DNA from: Echiichthys vipera
Taxonomy: Eukaryota; Chordata; Actinopteri; Perciformes; Trachinidae
Assembly (NCBI GenBank): GCA_963691815.1
Contig: OY829658.1
Span: 15,953,326-16,017,325, forward strand
Reading direction: 5' to 3'
Length of the DNA: 64,000 bases
In this document: one piece after another, positions 47,518-60,000 of the stretch
How positions within the stretch are numbered: position 1 is the first letter of the stretch
Layout of the letters: the number at the start of each line of letters is the position of its first letter
Notes under the pieces: generated by a model
What the model was told of the DNA's origin: nothing
What the model saw: only the letters and a program-made list of their open reading frames with translations
Database searches by the model: none
Program-made: the position numbers and the translations under genes

Positions 47518-49830
47518 TTTATTCCCAGCACATGTGGTTGTGTACATCTCCAGCATACGATACTGTGCACATGAGAAGCATCATCATTGACATTAGGCTA
47601 TACATGAACAGTGGTCACCTCTTCATCTTCCACACTCACTCACACACACACACACAAACACTCGGTCACAAAGACAGACAGGCGACTGATCAGGCCTTCA
47701 GGGGACCAAATCTGCTCACCAGAGTTTTGCCCTTGACACATCCGCTCCGTTACTGAGCACAGTTTACTGTGCTGTGGTACTCATGTCCTTGTAAACACCA
47801 CAAGAGCTACAGTCCTGGCTCTGGCGCATGGTGACTCAAAAACACAGATGCTTTTTAGTCTTGACATTCTTTTTTTTGTTTGTTTTTTTTTGTTCTCCTT
47901 CTTATAGGCGGGTAAGAAAAGGGTGTGGTTGTAGGACTACTGACTACACATCGAGCATGAGTTTTCCGATTTCTCAGTGCAGACTTGGTCTCTAACATAT
48001 GGAAAAACAAGGTGTTACACTCAACAAGAACCAAATTATCCCTCCCTCCCTTTCCCATCTTCCACATGCTCTTTACTAAACAGCAAGCTAAACACAGTTT
48101 CATCATACCAAGAGGAAAGGTTCATGACAACTACTGACTTAAGTTTTCTTTACAAGAATGAAAAATGACACACATGCGCGCGTGCACACACACCACACAT
48201 ACACACACATATTCTGACACTAAGAGGCGTGCAAACTGTGTGCACTTGCAACACTGCCAGACAATGTGTACCATAACTAAAGGGGGGGGTCAACTAAACC
48301 CGTGACTGAGGACCTGTGAGAGATTTCCTGTCCCCTTTCAAAGGTTTCTTGAAACACGTGACCTGTACTTCCTGTGTTCAGCTACATTAAAAACACAAGA
48401 TTTTAAAGATGGATGAGGAGCTGCCATGACTTTCTAGTCTACAGGATAAGACTTGAAACCAGGCTACCGCCATGATACATTTCTACCAGCCTGCTGTGTG
48501 ATGGGTTGCTTCTTGCAGAGCAGATCCAGGAAGGGGGGGGGGGGGGGTTATTTACGGGGTACATGCAGCGCACAAGCAACTCCACTAGATGAGGGTTTAA
48601 ATTTGCCATCGGATCAATTCTATGAATGCTTCAAACGACCATGATGTACAGAGCCAATGAGGCCTTTTCTCCAAAAAATGCCTATCAATCTGAAACCCGT
48701 TTGGTCCACATTATGGAAGGTTTTAGGATAGGCGTTTATGCTCCACCTGCCAGACTTCGAAAGGGTTGCCCCCCCCCCCCCCCCCCCGGCATATTTATGG
48801 CCAAAATCCCAGAAGGTGTAAACCGCACTCCTCTAATCCAGTGTTTCAAAGTCAGCACGGAAAACAGAGGAGTCAAAGATGAGGTGCACCGTGTTTGTGA
48901 AAGGGAGTAAAAGGTTGAGCTAAAAAGCCAATATGGCACCAGAGACAAGTAAATTCAATGAGAGCAACAGAAAACCAAAAATGATCCACAAATAAAGCAT
49001 CGGCTAAAAAGAGTAAAAGCGCATGCCAAACAGGACGTTCATGAAGAGAGTGTGGAGTCAACAGACAGGGAGTTAGGCTGGAGGTGTAAATTCACAAAAG
49101 GATGCCTCTATGTGACGACAGATAATGCAAATCAGTCCACCTGACAAAGTCCAAGAAAAAAAAAAAAATGTGAATGTTGGTGTCAACATTCACAAATGAC
49201 GCCACTTCCACAGATTTAGCCTGGATATTTCAGGGGTTACCAAGCTCAGCTGATCAATAAACCCCGTCGAGAATGTTCAACAAGCAAATGATTACATTTT
49301 GGGACTTTCATTTAAGCGGGTTAGTATGATGAGATCGCATGCTGTTCAGCAGTACAGGTTATCAAATACTGGCCTAGTGCTGGTTGTACGCGTTGTGTAA
49401 AAGAAGGGCAACGAGCAATTAGGAAACGCTGCTTTCTTTCCTTCTCCTGCCGGCCAGAACGCACTCTCTCCTGGAGTCCCCCTCCCCCCTTATCCCGCAG
49501 AAACCATATAAAAGACAAAAAAATAAAATAATAAAATCAAAATACATACATCATTATCTTTCCCCTAACCCCATATACCCCCCCAGTCTCTCCTCTTTTA
49601 ACTAATCTCCTCCGTTAATAGTGTTTTCAATATGAAACAGTGGACACACCCATGTCAGATTCTAACATTTACATGGCTTTAGCGCAGTCTGACTGCTTTC
49701 CATTGAGCGATTGTTTAGAGAGAACGGGAGGAAGTACGAGGGAAGAGTAGAGGCAGGCAGAGAGGGACAGAGGGAGGCTTCAGCTCCAAGACAGAGGGTG
49801 GAGTATTAGTGATGCCATCTGTCCTCCGCA
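47518..49830 (-). other. Probable ubp1 3' UTR with polyadenylation signal at 47518-47523
   Basis: AATAAA on the minus strand at 47523..47518 is a plausible end for a 3' UTR of about 2.3 kb after the ubp1 stop (49831). The stretch has an AC run (47639-47658), G and C homopolymers (about 48532-48547 and 48770-48787) and no coding frame worth calling. The exact end is unproven. Confidence 0.4.
48532..48787. repeat. Poly(G) run and poly(C) run about 240 bp apart
   Basis: An uninterrupted G run near 48532-48547 and an uninterrupted C run near 48770-48787, each about 16-18 bases, lie on the same strand and are mutually complementary. The sequence beyond the homopolymers is not inverted-repeat. Confidence 0.85.
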
Positions 49831-52800
49831 CTACTTCAGGATTAGATGGAGTCCTTCGCCCAGTTCATCTGGAGAAGGGTGGTGAAAGAAGAAGTACATT
49901 AAATCCTTGTCAAATAAGGGATCTGCTGAGCCTTGTTACAGGCCAAATTACAATGCTAAAAGACTAACAATGCATTAGAAGCTCATTCACCAAAGACATT
50001 TCAGTCAAAAGCAACTGGACATGGTTTTTTGTCTAGGAAGACGTTTCACCTCTCAACCAAGAGGCTTCATCAGTTCATTTAAGCATCTGACCAGGCTGGG
50101 ACTGGTCCAACTAACTGGTGTGGAGATCCAGGTATTTAACTTCTAGTGAGGGCGTGAACAAGGTCGATGGTGTCACTGGAACCCTTGGTGCCGTTGAAGT
50201 GACTTTGTTAGTGGTCTACTGGGTTAGAACGACAGTCGCTGGAGTCACAGGAGGCTTTTGTGAACAGTTGTTATATGAGGTGTGATGATGACTATCGTGC
50301 CAAATTAACTGATGAAGCCTCTTGGATGAGAGGTGAAACGTCTTCCTAGACAAACAACCAAGTCCAGCTGCTTTTGACTTAAATTTCTTTGGGGATAACG
50401 ATGACCTGGACAAATGAGAACATTCACAGGTTTATTAGAAGCTCACCTTTGACAGTGCTGATCAAAAAACAGCTCTCGTCAGGCAAGTTGTAAACCATCT
50501 GAAAAAGACACACAAAAAAAGACAGGTCTTAAACTTGTATAAACTGAGTAAGGGAGGTCGTCACAAAAGCAGGAGCATACTTGTTTTTTTTTTTTATTGT
50601 GACAGTGTCTGACGTGGATTGTTGGGAGGGATAGCGGGATTCATGATGGGGTTTTTCTGTTTCTGTCTGTGTTTTTTTTTTCACCTTAAAGCAGACATAC
50701 TGTACATGTACTATACCTGTTTGTGTTTGCCTGCAAAAGCCAATAAAAAAAATTGAAAAAAATAAATAAAAGGAGGAGCAATGCAGTACAGTGTGTGTGA
50801 GAATGGAAATTACATGCAATTAAGTAACAGGTGTTCCTGGTAAGATGGAGCCTTAAACAGTGATGCACACAAAATAGTGACGCACATCTTATTCTTTTCC
50901 TCTGTACAGAATGAGTCTGAGGATTTTTTGAAGCAGAGGAATATTTGAGAGAGCGACAATTAGGGATGCAACAGTGAGTAAATTTTCCCACTGGTTAGTA
51001 AACCTGTGACAACGCTGGTGTTACTGATTACACCACAAACGCACCACGGCTGTGTCTGGCCTCTTTGACTCTGCGGTCGATCTGTTGCTGCGTGGCCCAT
51101 TTTGGCAGCTGCCGGGTGGAGACAGGAGGCGGAAGCGCCGTGTCAACCATAGACTGTACATAGATATGATGTACACCAACTGGTCTGTTCAGACCACAGT
51201 GTCATGGAGCTCCGCGGCTAGACCACAATCTAGTTTTTGATCTATTTTCTTTGCTTTCTATATAAATATACATATATTCACTGTGTTAACTATATAAATA
51301 CATCATACGTGATATAAATCCTCTGATTCAGCACTTTTGCTTTTCATTTTGACACAAAATCCTCCACCATGGTCTTGTCCGTCTCGTTGCGTGATGAGTG
51401 AAATCGGACTCCTGTGTCGTGACGATGCTGTACGGAGCGGAGCAGACAATTTGACGTGGGAGCTGATGATTTAACTACATGGGTTTTATTTCAAAAAGCA
51501 AAAAGACGGCAATGGGCAAGTAATGTAATTGGTTAATGCCGAAACACGTAACACGGACTACCACAGCAAGCAAACCTCTGTTGTTTGGTCCATGGGTTAG
51601 ACAACATTCACAGTATGTGCAGTGATGTTAAAATTAAAAAGGGAAAGGTCTTAAACCCATCATATTATAAAATATGCATTTATTATTATTATGCATTTAT
51701 AACAGCAGCACAAAATGCATCTCAAAAAGCTGAAAAACTAAAGTGTCAATAAATATCCATGGTGATGGGTTTTATATCCTGCTGTTTCCGTTTTAATTGT
51801 AATAATCCAGATGTTACAGTGCTAGTGGAGAGGAACATGCTATCGGCCTGTGTGTGTTTGTTGGTACCTGGTCACTGAGCAGGATGTGTATGCCTGTCGG
51901 ACCCTGTCTGTACACCTGGTGGATCGTTCCCAGGGGAAGGTTGCACACACACGCCATCTTGCTGATCAGTTCTGCAGCTGTGAGCTCATCCAGGTACAGA
52001 GCATGATACACTGCACAGAAACAGCAGAAAAGATGATGTGTTGATATTCACACCCTGCATTTACTACGCATGGAATGATAGGACTGCTGTCAAACGCAGA
52101 GCTCGTTTACCGTGTAAACTAGAGGAAATGCCGTGTTCTCCATTTTCATTGGTGGCGTGTCTCTCCAGCAGGGGGCTCTCCTGGGGGGACTCCTGACATA
52201 CATACACTGTCAACCTGGGACGCACTGACCTACACGCAAACATCATAATACATGCAGTGAAACATAGCAGCCCCTTCATAATGCTCATGCACAACCACAA
52301 AGGACAAGGGGGGAGGGTGGGAGAGTTTTCTCAGAATTGTAAATGCAACCATGTAGAGACAGAATTCACAGGCTGTCGTACAAATAGGATAAATAACATA
52401 AGGCTGTTTAGTTTGTTTACTAAAAGAACAAGGTACAGAGCTGTTCTATAGGAAAGGGATCCTTAAATGACCGGGTTTGTGGGCTGGGTCGCCCCCCCTA
52501 ATATAATGGTAGGGGAAACACTGCAACACACCTGGATTTAAGTGCATTGAAGAGTCTGATCCCATCTGCTGGCCCACAAATCTGGACCAGGTCGTCCCGG
52601 GTTAGCTTCAACAAATCAGAACCTAAGCAACAAGTTAAAGGACCAGTCACTTGTACTGCAGTTCTTACAACCTCACACACATGTTTTAGTGTATTAGACT
52701 GTGTGTGTTTGAACCTGAGAAGTGAGAGAAGAGCCGTGTGTAGGAGTTGAAGCGATTTTTCAGCAGCCACTTCTGTGCATCCTGTATGGAGGCAGTGGGG

Positions 52801-55800
52801 CTCAACTGCTGCAGAACAAACACACACACACAAAGTTTTACTGCCCACAATTCAGTCCTACTGAGGAATCATACAAAACTGTACAGTTTGTTTGACGTAA
52901 CTAAGGCTCCAACTAAGTTTAGTATATTATACGTTTCTTTTGCCACTGATCTAGCAAGAATTTATTTTAACATGTCAAAAACAATGATGTAATTCACTAT
53001 AATGCTTTTCCTAGTGTAATAAGTTTAAAAATCTACGATGAAAGAAAATTTTATTATTTACCTTTTCCACCAATTCATACAGGTGAGAAGAGTGGAGACT
53101 GACCTCCGAGTTTCCATGGCTACCAGGGTCTGCCTGGTGATTGGGTGAGGACGAGTCACTAGAACACGAGAGACGATAATTAAGAGACACGGACACACGA
53201 CAAAAACATGATGCAAACAGCAAAAAAAATGTCCACTACAAAAATGTTCTTATAATTGTATTTGTTTATTTTGTCAATTTTATTATAATATTTTTTTCTT
53301 TTATCCTCCTTCTTGATTTGCAACTTGTTATGGTTTATTGTTTTTAAAAAGTCTTAAAAAAAATCTATTGTATATATTTTTCTACATAGCTTCTAAACAT
53401 AAAACTGCAGCAATATTATATGATTTGGACGACGCTGTACATTCTGATTCTTGCGCATTTCTCACTAAAGTTCTTAAAAAAATAAAAAAAGGCTTTATAC
53501 TTTTCATTTGTCATGTATTTAATTCACACAGGAGTAGACAAAATAGGCTTTACTATGTGGTTATTTCATATAGAATATTTATTTACTTCATTGTGATATA
53601 TTGTGTATCACTGTCGAGATCCGAAATGACCTACAGTATCTCACGATATCGGCATTATTGCCCGGCCCTTTGCCACACACTTACCTGTCCGGTACTGAGG
53701 AGGTCGTGTAGGTGGACAATGGGGTGGAGGTGAAGGAGGGAGTAGCTGCCTGGTTGGGGCTGACGTAGGCATCTGGCCATGGGGAGCACTGAGGGGAGAC
53801 ACATAAGTACAAATACGCAATTAAGTCAGACTTAATAGGTTAATAAACACTGTCGGCCAACTTCAAATAACCCCAGAGAAAAAGGAATAATGGTTGAGGA
53901 GAAGTCAAGGATGGATTGGGAATTTAGCTTTGCACCATCTCCACCCCACCGAATGTCAAATACATGGCATTAAAACGTCTCCTTCCCATCAGCTGAGGGG
54001 CTAGTGTCTAAATGCTTCAGACTGCAGCCGGGTGTCTGCAGGAGGCAGACTGTAGATGGAGTGATGGGGAGGAGGAGTGGAGGAGAGGTGAGCAGGGTGC
54101 TTACACTGCCTCTCTTGGCCAAGGAGTCACCACAGTCAGCAGGAAGTGTCCGCTTGCTGGACTTTTTCAGCTCGTGGTCACCCGCATCCTCTATGATGGG
54201 TTCAAGCCTCGTCTACATACAGACACACAGCAGAAGTTAACCAGCCGGCGACCAACACAAAAACAACCAATAACCTGAGGGCAGTCTTAGTGTAGACACT
54301 TCAAAATAAAGGGCCGCCCACACCAAGAACTAGAACTATAGCGATGTGAGCATCCACACTTATGAACAATTATGCTCAGTTAACAGCTGCGCCCAATTGC
54401 GTTGCCCGCTCCGGCTGTGTTGGAGCCCCACGTGTCCCTCGTTTTCTGCATTAATTTGTTTCCTAAATGCCATCAAATTAGCTTCCATAAAAGAGGCATA
54501 TACAACATTTAGAAACCACTTAGTTTAGCTTTTATTTCTCAATATTCTTATTAATAAAGAAAACAGTTGAAAAGTAGCTGCAGCTGTGCCGTACATCCTT
54601 GGTACTGTGCGTCTTTCAGCACTATGGAGGTGAGGACAGAGACTACGCGTTACTTATTATTATGATAGAGTTTGAAAGTGAGGGATGGATTTTGACTGGC
54701 TGTCAGTGTTTCTATCGTTCATCAAATAGCTCTGTCGTTATCGTTATAGCCGTGGTGTAGCCCCCGCCATCCACTTGAGTTAGAGCAATTATTAAAACAA
54801 TGTATTTATAGTTGTTGTTCTTGGTGTGGACGGCCCTTAATCCATCTTAAAAACCTCTGAGACACAGAAAACATTCAAATCTGTACGTAATGATAAAGAC
54901 TGAACAGCCCGATCAAAGGAGCAGTGTTCTTCGACATTTTGCATTTTATATAAACTCTGTGTTTTATTGTGGAAGTGGGTCACCTCACCTGAGAAGAACA
55001 CCACCTTTGCTAACATCACACCAACTAAAGTAGTTTCATGAAATAAAACATACATACACAAAAAGCAGATTAGGTCCTGTCTACAAACTAAACTTGATCA
55101 GGAGACGAGACTCGTCAGGATTCAGGTGGCTCACCACCTCAGCTAAACTATTTACATTACTCCGGAAAACCCTGTTGAACATTACAGCCAACCACTTTCC
55201 AAAGCACGCATCGGACACCGTTTGTTTCAGTTCATGTAACAACACAATTAAATGTACGTGAGGAGACTTCAAATCTGCTTGAGACAGGATATCAATCACA
55301 CTGTCATTTTGACTGTTTTGTCCAGTTGATGCCCTGCACTTCAAGAGAGGGTTGCTGTGATTTTATTATTCAAGTTCTTATGAGGCTCCGTCATCAGTAA
55401 CAATATTTTAACTCAAGAGCCATTTACCGTAGAGAAAAATGATTGACCTTGCATTAAAATGACAGCTTTTCCGTTTGTTTTAATGGATGAATCCAATAGT
55501 TTGTTGGCAGTAAATGCATTAGCAACAATCGTGATAATAGATAATCATCAGTTAGTGTCAGTTATTAAGCAAAAATGCCAAAACTCTCTAGTTCCAGCTT
55601 TTTAAAATGTGAGGATTTACTTTGGTTAGTTAGGATTCTCTTAGGTTTAACTGACAAAACAAGCAATTTGTAAATGTCACCTTGAGCTCAGAGAAAATAA
55701 TAGTTTGATTATGTTTGAGAAAATGGCTGGCAGTAATGAAGAACACCAATACGGTGCTTAACTTCACATTTATCCACATAGCAGACTTTGCAGAAATGCA

Positions 55801-56981
55801 TTTCCCTGACTTGGGTGCATAGTTTAACATAGATAACCCCCCAAATGAAAATTGAAACTGGATGCTTGCTGGTACTTTAGCCTAGTTTCTGCTACAGCCC
55901 TGTTTTTGTAAGGCCTGACAGTTCACAGCAGCTGAATACTGACCTCTGACAGGATAGTGGTATCATAAGAAGGCTGGTACTTTTCCTTCTCTTGAGGTGT
56001 GCGTTTCTCCATCTTCTCCCTGTCCGTCTTTTGCTTACGATCCGCCCCCTTTGGCTAAAAAGGAAGTGGAGAAGAAATAGGGAGACCGGAAAAGAAAGCT
56101 ACATTTAAAATTTGCTGCGAGAGCCGATGCATGAGGTGGTGTAAAAACGCAAACCTGACTGTCGCCAGATGAATTTTTGTTGCGCCTTGCTTCAGCCTTG
56201 ACTCTGCCTAGCTCCACTCAACCATCTGGATTTCAGGTGGTCAAGCCAATCATGGCCGCCGGGCAGGGGTTTTCGATGTGACGTAGCGGACACGCGACTA
56301 TTGTGATTCAGAAAACAATGGTGGATCGCATCAAGGAAGCAGGCGTCAACATCGACGCTGCTATTTCATCCGTGTTGTCCAATCTAGCGAATATTTTTTC
56401 TTTAAAAGAACACCAGAGACCGGCACTGAAGGCTTTTGTTGGTGGAAACGATGTTTTCGCCCTTCTCCCAACCAGGTTTGGCTTTTTCCTGCGTCGCTCT
56501 CATCGGTGTCACGAATTGGTTTCAATGTGAATGGTTAAAGTTGCACGTCAATAAAGATGACGGACAAGTGATTTATCAAATCATATGCTAGGATTTTTAA
56601 TAAGGCCCTGCCTCCTGAAATCACTTTCCTATGGAGCGATCCCAGATGGATGAGTGAAGCAAGGCGGAATGAAATTCATCTGGTGAGAGTCAGGTTAGAA
56701 AAACGTCCCCCCCATGAGAGAATGAATGTGTACCTTAAAGACTTTGATTTGGCAGGAGGCAGAGTGGAGGTGCTCTGTGTATTCTCCGCTCTCTCCCGGG
56801 GCAAACGTGTCAAACTGGATCCTGAAGGGGACGCCCTTCTCTCCACCGTGCTTCCTGGGTGTGAACTCTGTGCTTATGCAGTGCACCTGCAGACAGCCGC
56901 GGGACAAGAGGATGAGTGTGATGAAAATGTGTTTGATATGGAAATTCAGTTACACGCCCAACAGATGGCACAAGAGAGAGC

Positions 56982-57039
<58 letters not shown>

Positions 57040-60000
57040 CTGCACAAAAACAGAAGCTCTTTTGTTCATGTCCCACAGGAACTCTGCAGCGTTAAGCTGG
57101 GAGGGGTGAGTCTTCGGGTCCACAATGCCCACTGACATGGGGATATCTGTCTCACACACACACACACGCACACACAGATATTTGAACCATAAAAATCACA
57201 CACAAGGGAGTGGTTTAAGTAAACATTTCTCATCAGGCTTCATTACCGATGTCAAGGAGACGGTCGCCGGGACGATTCCACTTCCAGCCCTCCAGCTGCT
57301 GGTGCTCTGTGTACTGCAGCCGGCGGTCATGAAACACCACACGCACTATGCTCTACACACACACACACTCACACAGTTAGGTATGAAGTGTATCTGACGC
57401 AAGTCGTAAAAATTTTTCCTCCAGCTGTGAAGATACTCTCACCTTCATCATCTTGTTGTTGAGCTCTGGTAACTCTTCCGGCTTCCTGTTGTCCAACATA
57501 CGCACCTCGTAAGACTGGCCTGAGGGAGGGAGAGAAATCACAACATCAAAGGAAAGGAAAAAAAAACATGATGGGAAAGGTGGTAAAAAAATAAGAGCTA
57601 CTAAAAACAGAACAGTGGAGTAACTGCAACTACTCCTCAAAGGGGTAGTTTTTTGGTTGCTGATGTCCATTTATTGTTTTATTGCTCATTATATGGTTTG
57701 ACATTGTATGATTATAAAAGACTTTATTGTCTTTATGAAGGCAGCCTTTTTGTGGCAGACTTGATATCTTGCACCTGAGACAAAGCTTTAGGTTTCCACT
57801 GTAACACTGTATATAAAGGCCCCTCCACACTGAGTGGTTTTGGGTTGTCCCAGACAAAAGTGAAGAGACATGTAGCTTGGAAATCTTGGTCTTGGATTAC
57901 ACTGTGAGACGTATAGTCAATTTAGAAACAAAAGTCAGCATTTCAGGTTCCCCCATTTCCAGCTGCACAGTCTCCAGTGCCAGCAGCATCATGGCCAAAG
58001 TTTGTTTATCGTGTCGTCACATTTTCAAAATCTGAGAGCTGTGCAGATGGATGACAAGTTGATACTATATCTCTGCTAGCATCGACTGTATTTTCATTCA
58101 CGTAGTAGAGCTGCAGGTATCTATCGCACCATCTGACAGTGGCATACTTGATGTCTAAGTGGGCTGGGCACTTGTACGGGCATGACACAAAAAACTACAG
58201 ATGACTACAGTCTATGTACTAAAGGGTAAATATAAAAAGGTAAATACCCATGTTGTCAAGCTTGGTATGTTCAAACAGGTTCACACCATCTCAATAAGGC
58301 TCAACAGTAAATGCACTTCAGAGCGACTTCCTTCTCTATCAAACCTACAAACTGGATATAGACTACACAATAAGTTACTTAACCCACAACGTGCTTTTTT
58401 ATTTCCAGCAAAGTGCATCCTGACCTAATGACATAGATGACCAGACCTTCACACAGCCCACTCTGCAGTTTGGAAAATGTTTCGCATCTTCACACAATAG
58501 ACCAGAAATTGCATTTTAGCTGCTCTAGCAATTCTAAATGATTCCACATTTAGAAAAAACATTTTTGTAAAGGATGCATTTTGCTTTAATCTCTGTAATT
58601 CCATGAAATCTGACTCGGTATTTGACAGATCCTGTCTTGCAGTAATACATATAGGGATATAAGTTAATTTATGCTGCTGCTTCGATGTCACTGGCTCTTC
58701 CATTTATGTGCCTTCAAATAAAGTAAATCTCCATTTGTGACATAAAGCAATGTAGCAGAGACGCAACATTAAAGTGCAGAGTAAAGGTCAGAAGAGGCTG
58801 TCATTCGCATCAACAACAGCTTCATTTTATAGTATTATTCAAATGTGCTATAAATTAATGTGATGATTATTTATTGATGCTGAATGATGGGTGTGTGTGG
58901 CCCCGGAGCACAAAGACTGTGTACATACGAACCACATCAAATACCAGTCTGTATTTGCAGTTTTAGTAGTAGTAGAAAAACAGAAGGTGACCATCTTATT
59001 AAACCCAAACTTTCTCTTGTGTATTGTTCGTCTCACCTTGGTTCAGGTATGTGAGCGTCTCGTCGTGCAGCTTGACGGCAGGCGAGGTGGCGGCACACAG
59101 CACATACTGGAATGGGGTATTTTTGGTCTCGCTTTCAGGAGGAAGGCTGGAGTCCTCCTGCTTAAAGATCGGCAGAGCCAACACATCGCTGAGAGGGACG
59201 GAAGGGAGGAGGAGAAAAACACAAACAGAAAGTCAGCATGGTAGGGAAGTGACGTAGAAAAAAAAGACATGCGGGAAAACAGAAAACCATCATGAAAGAA
59301 CAGTTGCTTAAAGGTTTTTCTGAGAACAGCCTAATTGGTGCATCTACGTCCTCTCAATATACTTAAATTGGCCTTTGTTTAACATTCTAAGCTTTTATTG
59401 AATCTCCAATACCATCCTGACAGCAACCTAATCACTGTGAACTCCCTTCTTTCCTAAAACTTTATCTTTAAAACACATCAAGTTGGTTTGTGCCATTTAA
59501 ACTGTTGCAAGCTCCACTTTTGGCCAGACAATGCTTTACCTCCTCATGGTGTGGAATTATTAAATGGGCTGGCTTATTTTAGAAGAGGTGACGAAGACTC
59601 GCCATCGATCAAATGGCTCTCTCATTATGTATGCATGAGACTGCAGCGGGATAAATGAACAAAAACACCCAGAGATAGCCTGAGCTGCTGACACACGCTA
59701 TCTCTCACACTTGGCAGCCACTCCGGACAACCAGCCGTCCTCAGCTCACCCTGACAAATGCTGCAAGGGTGTCAACCGGTGCACAGTGAACGGGAGAGCG
59801 TGTGTGCGTGTACATCTCAGTGGCTGTGCGGAAAAGGATCCATGTAAAGAATGCAGATCACGGCGTCCCATTACCTGGAAAACTTTTTGCCAAGATGCTG
59901 CTCTAAACTCAAGCCAAACTTTTAAAAAAAACTAACAAACATTAAAAACAACATGACAATTTCAAGACATTCCTGTAGCACCTTCCTCCAGACAACAAAG

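Noticed and set aside
50953..51240. Possible hAT-like end (TTAGGGATGCAAC) in a ubp1 intron
   Set aside because: Only one end is suggestive and no partner end was found; too weak to call as an element.
56650..57135. 161-codon plus-strand open frame
   Set aside because: It is the antisense shadow of ubp1 exon 56886-56734 and the neighbouring microsatellite, ending within exon 57146-57040. No family features.
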